Shown piece by piece: positions 12,836 through 22,420 of a stretch of DNA of 64,000 bases (position 1 is the first letter of the stretch; every line of letters begins with the position of its first letter). The DNA is from Acanthococcus lagerstroemiae (taxonomy: Eukaryota > Arthropoda > Insecta > Hemiptera > Eriococcidae). Position numbers and translations under genes: made by a program. Below the pieces are notes generated by a model. The model made no database searches and was not told the DNA's origin. It was given only the letters and a program-made list of their open reading frames with translations. The stretch lies in the NCBI GenBank assembly GCA_031841125.1, contig CM063113.1, forward strand, positions 60,071,211 to 60,135,210, written 5' to 3'.

Positions 12836-13169
12836 ACGACTGCCGTTGTTGTGCTTATTTTCGCCTACTCATGGAAATGATGAGAGAGTACGCCTCGTCA
12901 CAACTGTTGCTGTTGTGAAGGCTCATAACGTATGTAGGTATATGGAACGGTTTTTTTTAGTTTTTCTGTTTTCTGCTGTTATTGCCTTTCAACTTTACAA
13001 AGTGAACAGTGTTATTTGCAATGCCAGGAGCCATGAGATATAATCATTCACAACGAAGCCGTAATGCAATTACACTTCGTAATATTGCCAATCAATCCAA
13101 CCTATTTTCAAAATTTTGGGACTCACGCTGTTTCTGATCTATATGGTTGAATTATAGATGGGAGACTTG

Positions 13170-14265
13170 AAAAGGCGTAAGATACATGTATGGCATTCGT
13201 TGATACTAAAGAAGCTTTTGACAATGTTAAATGGGATAAAATGTTTGATATTCTAAAAAGGATAGGAATAAAGAAGAATGCCAAGTTATTTCAAATTTAT
13301 ATAACAGACAGAAAACTATATTAAGAATATAAGAATAGAAGGAGAGCAAGGAGAGGCAAATATGATAAAAGGTGTAAGGCAGGGGTGTTCCTTATCTCCA
13401 GTAGGTATTATTTAATTTGTACATTGAGTGGGCTTATAAAAAAATAAAAGAAAAACTTGAAGCAGAGGTGTAACCATACATGGAGAGCGAGTAAAGATGT
13501 AAAGAGGCTCAAGTTTGCAGATATGATATTGTCCTATTAACTGAAAGAAGTACTGATTTGGAAAATATTTTTATTAGAATGGAGGAGATTTTGAGTTAGA
13601 ATATTGTATGAAAATATTTAAAAAAATAAAGCTAAAGTGATGGTATGTAATCGATGTGAACATGATAGCTTAAAATAAAAAAATTTCAGGGAAATATTTA
13701 GGATGTAAGCGAATTTTGCTATATCGGGAGTAAAATAACAAACGGTGAAAGGTGTAAAAAGCTTAGTTAACTAATTTGGGACTCTTGGATTGGGAATGAG
13801 ATTTGTATGTAATGGCCCCAATACACTCTCCCTAAATTACCCGAGCCTGTGTAGACAACGAGGCGAGACACCCATTGAAATAAAATATAAAACCAATGTA
13901 CACTTTTCTTTTCGCTCGTAAAAAAATGTTGTCCTCGGGCCGAAAAAGGTTCAGAGCCCCACCCACACATAAACTCTAGCCTCGGGACTGATTTGGAATT
14001 GTTTGAACATGAGTAATCATGATAAACTAATAGGGCATAACTTGAGGTACCCAGGAATAATATCACTCCTGCTAGAAGGAAGGGTGGAAGGAAAAAATTG
14101 AGTAGGTCGGCAAAGATTCCAGTATGTTCAACAGATAATCGAGGATATCAAATGTAAGAGTTATTTGGAAATGAAAGAACTTGCACAAGATAGGGAGAAA
14201 TGGGGAGCTGCATCAAACCGGTCGTAAGACTGATAACCTTCTTATCATCATCATTATATTATTAT
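13170..14265 (+). mobile_element. Decayed RTE-like LINE
   Basis: Near 13193 the plus strand reads AFVDTKEAFDNVKWDKMFDI, the reverse-transcriptase block that carries the first catalytic Asp. Near 13505-13550 a block KRLKFADMI corresponds to the FADD catalytic box with decay. The end, near 14040-14210, reads a basic C-terminal segment followed by SYLEMKELAQDREKW and AASNRS, typical of RTE-like ORF C-termini. The element closes on a TCATCAT-rich 3' tail near 14240-14265. Stops and frameshifts are frequent and parts are missing, so this is a dead copy. Confidence 0.7.
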
Positions 14266-15040
14266 ACTAAACACGTTCTGATTTTCTTTTGAATTTGTAG
14301 AAAAATCTATAGTCATTATTACGTGGAATGTAAGGAGAAAAATGTGAATTTATATACCTAGGTATTTTCTTGTAAATAATGCTTTGGAAAAAAAGTTGTT
14401 TTCAAACAGCTTTGAACTTTGTACTTTACTTACTTTGGGCATTCATACACATCTACCTTGGTCTTTTTCGTTGTCAGTGGGATCACGATTAGGCTCCTTT
14501 ACACTCATTATACCTTGAAATTGGAGGACGATAGCACTGAACTCACTTAAACCAACTCACTTAAGCCCACGATCTAGGGTAACATTATAAAAATCCAAAA
14601 AAATCATAGCCCTTTCCCCCCTAAATAAAAAAAATTGTATATTAAAAAAAGATTTTTTTCTGCAATACTTCCTTTGTAAGAAAAAGAAAGAAAAAAAACA
14701 CAACATCACAAACGATAATAGCGGTACTTGTATAGTTTTACATTTTTCATTTAGGGGGGCTAATTTTTAAACTGGGGAGACGCCCCCCTAGCCCCTCTCC
14801 ATTACCATTCCTGGACGATGGTGTCAGATAGTTGTTAGCAGCGATAAATACACTAACTTAATAGCTGAAAACTCATTTTTGAAATCGTTTCTAGCATTAT
14901 TCAAAGATCAGAATTAATCTAAATATATTTTGGAGCCTAACAGATGTAGGACCAATACATCTTTGTTACATTTTCCACATAAACACCTGAGTCACGTGAA
15001 TACCTATTAATATAGTTTGTGTAGATTGAATAGCACGCTA
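14266..15040. other. Spacer with a G/C-run miniature repeat
   Basis: No gene is seen. At 14750-14806 a TAGGGGGGCTAATTT end faces a GACGCCCCCCTAGCCCC end, which belongs to the same G-rich repeat type noted near 3790. Confidence 0.4.
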
Positions 15041-15051
15041 CCACTGTCTAG

Positions 15052-15140
15052 TCGGTGCCCCGACCATCCAACTTGACCCGAAGACTGCCCTCACGGCCTT
15101 ACGTCTCCGCAGTCAAGTGCGCCATTCCACTGAGGTGCCA
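15052..15140 (-). repeat. Possible tRNA-derived SINE head
   Basis: Read on the minus strand, CTCAGTGGAATGGCGCAC is followed by TTGACTGCGG, which resembles a tRNA D-arm/A-box and anticodon stem-loop. A weak B-box-like GGGTCAAGTTGG follows. Pairing of an acceptor stem is not convincing, so a degraded SINE or chance are both possible. Confidence 0.3.
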
Positions 15141-15339
15141 AAATACAACGTACGCATACGCAGGAACGAAATACACATACAGGGGAGCGACCCCGAATCC
15201 ACTCTCGTTAGATCCCATCTCAGGATCTAACCTGCATGACACCTCAGCGAGGGGTCCCATACTCGCCTGTGTGGAATCCACCACCATGCATAGGCGGCCC
15301 CTCAGGTACTCCCTCACAGAGCTACCCGACGCGTGATAG

Positions 15340-15900
15340 GTTAACGATCGTATTGCTCTTAACTAATTAATACTAATAACTTTTGTACTGCGTAAACTAA
15401 TAATACAACATACTCCACCAGCTATTCATATTCACATAACCACGTACCAGCATCTCTCCCCGTCCAATCAGTCATTCTAGTTCCCCGTAAGTAAAACGAC
15501 ATTCCGTCATCGTACTTACCAATAAGCTGAGAATATATGCAATAGGCCGCGTATTGGTTCGTCTTCGAAACTATGAGCACTTGCGCTAGATACTCTAATC
15601 ATCATCACTCAACGACGGAAATATACGGTGTACGTAAAACATCGAAAATGCGCCATACCTGAAACTAGGCTAACTAAACCAACACTGCACCGAATGAACG
15701 GTTATCTCACGATTTCGTGTATCGAAGGACTAATACCTTGATAAGGTGAGAAATACAGGTAGAGCGTTTAGCGACAGTGCGAATATACGAACCGTTGTGC
15801 GGGTGAAACGTGTTTTGTACGTCCAGTAGGGGTTGTAGTGAGAGTGACTCGGGTAGTAGAATTAATGTGTACAGTATTTCTATGAAGTATTGTAATTTCT
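15340..15900. other. Left flank of the AT-rich element
   Basis: No gene is seen. Base composition changes from ordinary host-like sequence to strongly AT-rich between about 15860 and 16000. No terminal inverted repeat matching the right flank near 22.5 kb could be found by eye. Confidence 0.4.
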
Positions 15901-16048
15901 CTTACAATTAATATGATTCTCCATTTTTTGAAACTTAATTACTATTTATATTTAAAAAGTATTAATAAATATTCTAAAAATTAATAAAAAACGTAAGCTA
16001 ATATATCATCATGTTACTTATATGAAGATAAAATAGACTAGATTATGT

Positions 16049-16270
16049 TCATTTATTTTCTATTCCCTTATTACATTTATCATCTACGTTATCAACATTT
16101 TCTGATTCATTCATTGTTTCATACCCAAGATCAGGATCAGGTTGAGGATCATAAAATTGTATATCATCAAAAAATTTTCTCCCAAAAAGAATTTCTACTT
16201 TTCTAATTACTCTTATAAATGCTCTGTATTCTTCAGGATTATCATTAAAATTGATCTCAAACGATTCCAT
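16049..16270 (-). CDS. Small acidic protein of the AT-rich element (73 aa)
   Basis: Not recognised. It lies just downstream of the polymerase gene on the same strand and ends in a run of Asp, Glu and Asn residues. The N-terminal half could form helix. The start is preceded by an A/T-rich TTTATAAAA context. Its acidic tail loosely recalls the 104-aa acidic ORF at 30607-30921. Function unknown; the gene is called mainly from its position, matching composition and clean frame. Confidence 0.5.
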   Translation of the reverse strand: MESFEINFNDNPEEYRAFIRVIRKVEILFGRKFFDDIQFYDPQPDPDLGYETMNESENVDNVDDKCNKGIENK

Positions 16271-16365
16271 TTTTATAAATCAGTCTTTGTGCAATAGGGA
16301 GACATTTTATTTTTTATATTCACTTTTCAATAACTCCCTTTTTTATTATAGAAATCCTTTCATCT

Positions 16366-19300
16366 CTAGAACATAATCCTTGTACTTATTGCAATTGTTT
16401 TAAGATGTGTGATAAAATTGTTTCTTTCAACATTAACCTTATAATGACCCCAGGGTAATGTGTCAGTTTGCCCATCAACTAAACATCTTTTATCATCAAA
16501 TGAATTTAATCCTCTTTTATTCTGTTCAATGGTATAAATATTATGTTTTGTACTCCTTATCATTTTCTGTTTAATAGTCTTGGTTATTTTCTTTTCTAAA
16601 CATATCTTATAATCATTATGAGTTATCTGATTTTTAACAATACTTTTTTTCACTCCTTTAGCTTTCTTCATTGCATCATTATTTGATGCGAAAACTTTAT
16701 TCGAATATAATTTAGAAGCTAGTCCAATAAATTCCTCCAAAATTTTCCCATTCATCTCATCTTTAAACTTACCTAATACGTTTTTATTAACTTGTGGTAA
16801 TCCATAAACATTATCTCTCTCATAATCTGAAGTATCAAATTCATTAATCATTCCTTTCATATCTTCATAAAAGTCTTCCGTCTTTATAGAAATAATTAAT
16901 GAATCGGTATCAGTGTATAATAATTTTATTCTATCACCATATCTTTCTTTCAATCTGTAATAAAAGTCATACATTAAAGTTTTTGAAATATCTAAAATAA
17001 CTACCCCCACATAAATTGGTTGATTGAATTTTATTTCAGTTCTTCTCATTTGTACAGCTGCAAGATCTTTACCAAAAAATGTTGATTTCTCAAAGTTTGG
17101 TTTTGAAACATACTTAGTATATTTATTACCTTCAGAAATCAGTTTTATATCCACATGCTTCCTAACATTCATCATAGTTCTTCCAAAAACAGAATTATTC
17201 ATTAGTTTAAAGAAATCTTTTTCAAAATCATTTTTAGCTTCTTGTCTTAATTTTGTATTTTTTTCAATATATACTTTCATCCAATCAGATTGATCAAATT
17301 TTATAACTCTATGTATTTTCTCTAATTTTAATCCCGCTTTAAGAGCTTGTTTAAGATTTAAATAATGAAGGACATATTTCTTTTTATCATACAATGTTGT
17401 AAATAATTTTGGAAGTTGTCTATCACCAATCATATTTTCTGGACAATAGGGTAAATCAGAATGTTCATCATGTAATTCCTTAAGATATTTCAAATCCACT
17501 TCAAAAAGATACCCAATTTTCTGATCATCTTTCATTTTTAAAATTCTTTCTTCATTAAAATATTCTGGATTTCTCCATTCAAATCGTCCATAAGGTAAAT
17601 GTTTACACATGGCCCATCCATATAGATTATTTGCATCCAAATATTGGATAAATACAGAGTCCTTATTTTTATTAAATTTCTTTCCCATATATTTATGATT
17701 AGCTCTGGCATATCTATTTGAACATTGAGAAATTCCTCCTCGTTTGGCCCTTTCAAACATTAATAACATATCCACATCAGTTAATAATTCCAACTTTTGT
17801 TTAGTTGTTTTCAGCATACAATCCCAAGCAAATCCGGGAGTTGTGTAATACCAAACTGGATCTAATTTATATATTTTAAGAGATGTTTCCCTAAAATTTT
17901 CCATAATATCAGTTAATAAGAGTACATCAATTGTATTATATAACATTGTAAATTCTTTCATATTTCTAATATTGAAATACTTCCAAATTTCTTGAGCATA
18001 ATGATATTCACCTTCATTAACACGTTCATCATTTAATAGACTATAAAATTTATCCTCTGAAGGTAATTGTTTCTCATTATATTTTTCTAATGTATTCATA
18101 TAATCATATGGATAAGCTAACTTTTTACTTAATAATTTAAATAAATACTTTCTTTCTATCTCAGATAAGTTTTTAGGTGCAACTTGATCAAACCATTTCT
18201 TTAGATTTTTGAAGTGACATCTTTTCATATTTTTAGCTAATTCAGATAGTGAACTTGATAAGAATTTATATGAATCTAAAAATCTTAGCTCAATATTGTT
18301 GAAAATAATTTCATCTTTATTATTCCTCAACCCAGAGTCATACTTCACCACTTTAGAAAATGATATATATTTTTCTTCATTATTTGGAATTAGTTTAATA
18401 TCATTATAATCATCTCCAAATTCTTTAACAAACAAGTGAGCGTCATATCCAGAGAAATTATGAAAATAGATAGGAATAAATCTAGGAACCTTATAATTTA
18501 GATTACAATTACTATGAGCTGCTCCTCTAAATTCCCCTATTAGATGATCATGATCTCGAACTTTCATTTTCCCTTCATTCTCTCTTATATATTTATTTTT
18601 TAATTCTTTTACAAATTCTGAAAGTTTATCCCATAGTTCTTTCTCACCTCCTCTCTTTAATATAATACTACAAATAATATCAATTTTCTTATTGAATATT
18701 CTTATTTCTTTTTCAATTAAGGGAGGAGTTTCTTTGAATTTTCTTTCACAAATATGACATTTTTTAGCATTTTTAAATTCTATTTCCTGTGTCTCAGATA
18801 GTTCTTTCATTTTTATTTTTTTATCCAAATATTCTCTTGCAATAAATAATGCATCTTCTCTCAATTTCTCATACATTTTTTTTGGAGCATCTAAACCAAA
18901 ATGCTCAAATAAATTTTTTTCAATTTCCCCATTAGCATATTTAATATAGTAAACAAAACTAATTGGAAAATGTCTTTGAAGTTTAATTGTATATGATTCA
19001 TACTTTTCAACTTCCTCCTTAGTCTTATTTAATTTTTTGCTAAGTTTTTCTATCTTTCTATTCAATTCATTAGCTTTATTGAGCTTCTTTATAAGACTTT
19101 CAAAATCAGCATATATAACAAATGGAACCTTCATCGAATGACTATAATTTTTAAATTCAACTATATTGTCACTTTTATCAGGAAGAATCACTTTAGCGGG
19201 CTTATTTAAGCCACAATAATTCTTATGATCAGATAATACCTTTTCACAAGGAAAACTATTCAAACACATTTTACAAAGGTACCTCTTTTTACAATTTTTT

Positions 19301-20529
19301 GTAACTTGACTTCCAACCAATTTCCATAAATCTTTGATTAGACAATAATGAGAATTTCCTGAGTTATCTTTAAGAAATAGTAAATCAATATGATTTTCCT
19401 TCTCATCTCTTGTTATATCTGATAGAGGCTTTATTTTATAATGATTATCATGATAATATATATTAATTGATAAACCTCCTTTAATTAAATTAAGTTTATT
19501 AACTCTATTTACAAATTTATTATTATTTTGAACTTTCATTGGAAATTCAATCCCTCCTAAGGCTTTATCAAAAATATGTTCATATTTTTTGTATTTAGTC
19601 ACTCTTTGTGCATCCTTATCTACTGGAAATAAACCAGCTAAAATAGACCATAAATAACATTTATTATCATTCTCATTTTTAACATTAATGATAGCTTTCT
19701 TATTTGCTAAAGTTTTTGGTAGTTCAATAAATGAACCAGCTCTCAAGGGATCGTATCTATTTATATTGATTCTAAAATTATCAATTGATCTTAAAACCCA
19801 TTGAGTACCCTCTAGATTATCAGATATATTTTCATGTCTTTGTAATATATTGTTAGTAACATTTACATACATCTCATTCAAGTTTGACTCAGGATGAATT
19901 GTATAATTTCCAGTTTGTAAATGCATTTGTTCAGTCTGAATAATGTCTGTATGCCCCCTTCTTTCATAGGTTGCACTTACACAAAAATTAGCTCTAATTC
20001 CTCCATGTAATCTTAACCATTTTTTGAGAAGACCAAAAGTAGGTTTTTTCATAATATCTAAAAATTCGCTCAAATCTTGAATTCCCCATTCATTTTCAAT
20101 TTCAAATTGTGCATGTCTACTTGCAAAATTCTCATCTACAAATCGAGGTCTAATTTTTATATCATTCTCTTTCCTATTATTTGATTCATATATATTTTCA
20201 TCAAACTTGAATGGGGTTCCAGTTAACCAACTATTTATGTCCTCCTTTGTTAATGTAAAAATGATTTTCCATCTGTTTGGATGAGGTAATCTAGATTGTG
20301 TTATTTTTTGTAATAATATAAAATATAAATCGCTCAGTTTTGAGGTTACTTCTTCTCCCCTGAAAGCTATATGAATTCTATACTTTCTTAAGTAGTGTTC
20401 TATTTGCCTTGTTGTTTTATTTGCATAGAAGTTGTGCACTTTGAAAAACTGAAACCATTGAGCAATATTTGTGTCTTGTCTTCCAGATTCATTTTTTATA
20501 ACACTTACAGTAACCTGATTTGTATTCAT
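16366..20529 (-). CDS. Protein-primed-type family B DNA polymerase with inserted nuclease-like zinc domain
   Basis: A 1387-aa frame without stops or introns. A zinc-finger-like CxxC...H...C cluster lies near residues 413-438. The proofreading exonuclease follows: Exo I VIYADFESL (near 474), Exo II HNFSGYDAHLF (near 691) and Exo III YNTIDVLLLTD (near 866). Between Exo I and Exo II is a CHIC...RDHDH...HSNCN segment (about 610-675) resembling a recombination endonuclease VII / HNH zinc fold. The polymerase motifs are A, LDANNLYGWA (near 965), B, LMNNSVFGRTMMN (near 1113), and C, LLYTDTDSLI (near 1208). All catalytic acids I can identify are present. This layout is known in metazoan virus-like and Polinton-related polymerases (DNA_pol_B_2 type). 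It would replicate linear element DNA from a protein primer. It appears intact. The ATG chosen follows the shared promoter-like motif by a few bases. Confidence 0.9.
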   Translation of the reverse strand: MNTNQVTVSVIKNESGRQDTNIAQWFQFFKVHNFYANKTTRQIEHYLRKYRIHIAFRGEEVTSKLSDLYFILLQKITQSRLPHPNRWKIIFTLTKEDINSWLTGTPFKFDENIYESNNRKENDIKIRPRFVDENFASRHAQFEIENEWGIQDLSEFLDIMKKPTFGLLKKWLRLHGGIRANFCVSATYERRGHTDIIQTEQMHLQTGNYTIHPESNLNEMYVNVTNNILQRHENISDNLEGTQWVLRSIDNFRININRYDPLRAGSFIELPKTLANKKAIINVKNENDNKCYLWSILAGLFPVDKDAQRVTKYKKYEHIFDKALGGIEFPMKVQNNNKFVNRVNKLNLIKGGLSINIYYHDNHYKIKPLSDITRDEKENHIDLLFLKDNSGNSHYCLIKDLWKLVGSQVTKNCKKRYLCKMCLNSFPCEKVLSDHKNYCGLNKPAKVILPDKSDNIVEFKNYSHSMKVPFVIYADFESLIKKLNKANELNRKIEKLSKKLNKTKEEVEKYESYTIKLQRHFPISFVYYIKYANGEIEKNLFEHFGLDAPKKMYEKLREDALFIAREYLDKKIKMKELSETQEIEFKNAKKCHICERKFKETPPLIEKEIRIFNKKIDIICSIILKRGGEKELWDKLSEFVKELKNKYIRENEGKMKVRDHDHLIGEFRGAAHSNCNLNYKVPRFIPIYFHNFSGYDAHLFVKEFGDDYNDIKLIPNNEEKYISFSKVVKYDSGLRNNKDEIIFNNIELRFLDSYKFLSSSLSELAKNMKRCHFKNLKKWFDQVAPKNLSEIERKYLFKLLSKKLAYPYDYMNTLEKYNEKQLPSEDKFYSLLNDERVNEGEYHYAQEIWKYFNIRNMKEFTMLYNTIDVLLLTDIMENFRETSLKIYKLDPVWYYTTPGFAWDCMLKTTKQKLELLTDVDMLLMFERAKRGGISQCSNRYARANHKYMGKKFNKNKDSVFIQYLDANNLYGWAMCKHLPYGRFEWRNPEYFNEERILKMKDDQKIGYLFEVDLKYLKELHDEHSDLPYCPENMIGDRQLPKLFTTLYDKKKYVLHYLNLKQALKAGLKLEKIHRVIKFDQSDWMKVYIEKNTKLRQEAKNDFEKDFFKLMNNSVFGRTMMNVRKHVDIKLISEGNKYTKYVSKPNFEKSTFFGKDLAAVQMRRTEIKFNQPIYVGVVILDISKTLMYDFYYRLKERYGDRIKLLYTDTDSLIISIKTEDFYEDMKGMINEFDTSDYERDNVYGLPQVNKNVLGKFKDEMNGKILEEFIGLASKLYSNKVFASNNDAMKKAKGVKKSIVKNQITHNDYKICLEKKITKTIKQKMIRSTKHNIYTIEQNKRGLNSFDDKRCLVDGQTDTLPWGHYKVNVERNNFITHLKTIAISTRIMF

Positions 20530-20556
20530 TATTTATTTATATAGACAATTTTAATT
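20530..20556 (-). promoter_or_regulatory. Promoter-like motif before the polymerase gene
   Basis: On the minus strand, AAAATTGTCTATATAAATAA runs almost into the start codon. The same core, TCTATATAAATAAAT, precedes the zinc-finger ORF at 20947, and TATATAAATAA directly precedes the HTH gene at 21981. The repetition at three starts argues for a common element-specific promoter. Confidence 0.55.
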
Positions 20557-20641
20557 TTATTATATTATTTATTAGACAAAAATTTTTATAAAGAAAAATA
20601 TTTTTCTTATCATTCTCAATTTTACAAATATTTTAATGATA

Positions 20642-20947
20642 TTATTGAGCTGGAATTAGTACAAAATTATTCTCTTTTGTTAATTCAAGTCTTCTTTTAT
20701 GATAATTTGATTTTAGATGAGCACTAAAGCTTAAGAATTTAACTATCCTACCACATTCACACTGTTTCTCTATAAACTTTTTGCTATCTATATACTTTTT
20801 CAGTATTTCATTCCTACAATTTTTTCACCAATGTTGATTTTTATTGAATTCACTTGCTTTTTTCATTTGTTTACACTTTGAACAATGACGAACATCATAT
20901 GTTTCTACTAATTTTAAAATTGTTCTGAGTTTATTAGACAACTCCAT
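20642..20947 (-). pseudogene. Small zinc-finger ORF with one in-frame stop
   Basis: The frame begins at an ATG behind the shared TCTATATAAATAAAT motif and ends at a TAA, 102 codons later. It reads HCSKCKQMKKASEFN early and CECGRIVKF with SAHLKSNYHKRR later, so two paired-Cys clusters plus a His-containing tail are visible, as in small virus-like zinc-finger proteins. Codon 41 is TGA (20825-20827), which breaks the frame. Either the gene is dead, or it starts downstream, or a base was misread. It sits between the polymerase and the 205-aa gene on the same strand. Confidence 0.6.
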
Positions 20948-20978
20948 TTTTCAATTTATTTATATAGAAAAATTTTAT
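20948..20978 (-). promoter_or_regulatory. Promoter-like motif before the zinc-finger ORF
   Basis: Minus strand AAAATTTTTCTATATAAATA, then AATTGAAAA and the ATG. It is nearly identical to the motif in front of the polymerase gene, although the coding regions are unrelated. Confidence 0.55.
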
Positions 20979-20989
20979 TAAAAAAATAT

Positions 20990-21196
20990 TTTTACCACAA
21001 TTATGTAAGAATGTTTCTAAAATAGATATAAAACCTTCTCAAAACCTTCCAAAAACCTTCCTAGAATATGCTCAAAATATGTCCAAAACCTTCCCAAAAT
21101 ATGTTCAATCAAGAAACCTTCATAAAATCTATCCAGAACCTTCTCAAAATACGTTCAATCAATGAACCTTTCCAAAATATGTTCAAAATCCTATTG
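20990..21196. repeat. Short degenerate tandem repeat between element genes
   Basis: Variants of AAAACCTTCCCAAAATATG and TTCAATCAATGAACCTT recur several times in about 200 bp directly after the 205-aa gene (minus-strand sense). The array has no coding content and could serve as a spacer or 3'-end region. Confidence 0.55.
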
Positions 21197-21198
21197 AT

Positions 21199-21816
21199 TC
21201 AATTTTGTTGGATAATAGTAGCATCATTATTAAGACTAGGGACATTTACAGTTGTTATTTTCTTGATATTATTAAATCTAGGTCCTTTTTTAGGGTCAGA
21301 TTTCATTTTTTTCAATTCTTCAGGAGTTAATTCTTTAGTGCCTACTTCTGAAAATACAGGTTTGAAATCATCATGAAATTTAATATCTTTCAAAGTTTTC
21401 TTCATATACTTTGATAATTTTTTCTCTTTAGGTTCAACAATAATTGTTGAGAAAACATTATTCAGTTCTTCAATTCCAGAATTATCATTATGTTTCTCAG
21501 CTTGAGATTTTATGATTTTCTTATATTTCTGCTCCCTCTTAAGTAGAGTTTCTATTAGTTCCTGATTCTGGAAGTTGGCATATTTATAAATATCTGAAGT
21601 CATACTTGTTTGTTGTAGAGCTATAAAGAACTGTTTCATAATAGTTTTCATATTGGTATTTATATTTTTTAATCCATCAATAGCTTGAATTATTCTCTCT
21701 AGATTACATTCCTCACTTTTTATCAATTCTTCCAATTCCTTATTTTTTGAAATTATTCTATCTAGATCTTCTAGCTCAACTTTTGAGGGCATATATCTTT
21801 TTATTTGACTTTCCAT
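21199..21816 (-). CDS. Helical/coiled-coil protein of the AT-rich element (205 aa)
   Basis: Not recognised. It is rich in Lys, Glu, Ile and Leu, with long predicted-helix stretches in the first 130 residues (for example LEDLDRIISKNKELEELIK) and a basic, Pro-containing C-terminal third (LTPEELKKMKSDPKKGPRFN). No membrane segment or catalytic motif is visible. It is transcribed toward the zinc-finger ORF and polymerase and diverges from the HTH gene across a GGTAA/GGTAT repeat. AAAATTTTATTCTAATAA lies directly before the ATG, a variant of the motif at the other starts. A structural or replication-accessory role is only a guess. Confidence 0.65.
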   Translation of the reverse strand: MESQIKRYMPSKVELEDLDRIISKNKELEELIKSEECNLERIIQAIDGLKNINTNMKTIMKQFFIALQQTSMTSDIYKYANFQNQELIETLLKREQKYKKIIKSQAEKHNDNSGIEELNNVFSTIIVEPKEKKLSKYMKKTLKDIKFHDDFKPVFSEVGTKELTPEELKKMKSDPKKGPRFNNIKKITTVNVPSLNNDATIIQQN

Positions 21817-21980
21817 TTATTAGAATAAAATTTTATATTTTTATATTGTATGGTGAGGTAAGGTAAGGTATGGTATGGTAAGGTAATAAGGTATGGTAAG
21901 GTACAGTAATATGGTATTGAAATAAGGTAATATTGTATGGAAGTATAGTATGGTAAAAAATAAAAATTTTATATAAATAA
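21817..21980. promoter_or_regulatory. Divergent promoter region with GGTAA/GGTAT repeats
   Basis: The 164-bp gap between divergently oriented genes holds many direct copies of AGGTAAGGTATGGTATGGTA-type pentamers (21852-21955). At both edges lie AAAATTTTAT motifs next to the start codons, AAAATTTTATATAAATAA for the HTH gene and AAAATTTTATTCTAATAA for the 205-aa gene. It looks like a bidirectional control region or possibly a replication-related repeat. Confidence 0.55.
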
Positions 21981-22328
21981 ATGACTCCCAACGAGTTGAT
22001 AAATATATTAAAAGAATACGACTTTAAGAAAAATAGTGTGAGAAGTTTTTCTTTGAAATATAAAATAACTGAAAAGACTATTTTAAAATATTTAAAAGAA
22101 CATAAAATACCCTACAATAATAGGAAAATAAGTTATGAAATGAGTAGAAATTGTCTTGGTCAATACACATTTAAGAATGATACAAATAAGGTTACTCATA
22201 AATCCTGTCAAAATTCAAGTCAACCTAATAGTGATACTAAAAATAAAAATAAGACTAGTTCTACACAACAATCTTCCAGCCAATCTGTAAACCATAATCA
22301 TCAAAATAAAAAAATACTGGTAGTGTAA
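21981..22328 (+). CDS. Helix-turn-helix protein of the AT-rich element (115 aa)
   Basis: The first 45 residues read as a small DNA-binding fold: NELINILKEYDFKKNSVRSF, then SLKYKITEKTILKYLKEHKI, a helix-turn-helix of the kind seen in transposon and viral regulators. The rest is low complexity (Ser, Gln, Asn, Lys, Thr) and probably disordered. ATG follows TATATAAATAA directly. The gene points away from the polymerase cluster. It may regulate the shared promoters, but that is inference. Confidence 0.65.
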   Translation: MTPNELINILKEYDFKKNSVRSFSLKYKITEKTILKYLKEHKIPYNNRKISYEMSRNCLGQYTFKNDTNKVTHKSCQNSSQPNSDTKNKNKTSSTQQSSSQSVNHNHQNKKILVV

Positions 22329-22420
22329 AAAATTTCATTGAATTTAATAAAAAATATGAGAAGTTTTTTTCATAGCCTTGAAAATTGGTAATGTACAGGT
22401 CACAACAGAATTTTTAAAGA

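Noticed and set aside
15055..15336. 93-aa plus-strand frame in a GC-richer patch
   Set aside because: Opposite-strand frame is equally open, and part of the patch looks like a tRNA-derived SINE head.
21841..21960. CRISPR-like repeat array
   Set aside because: The repeats are 5-10 bp in tandem without spacers, in a eukaryotic context.
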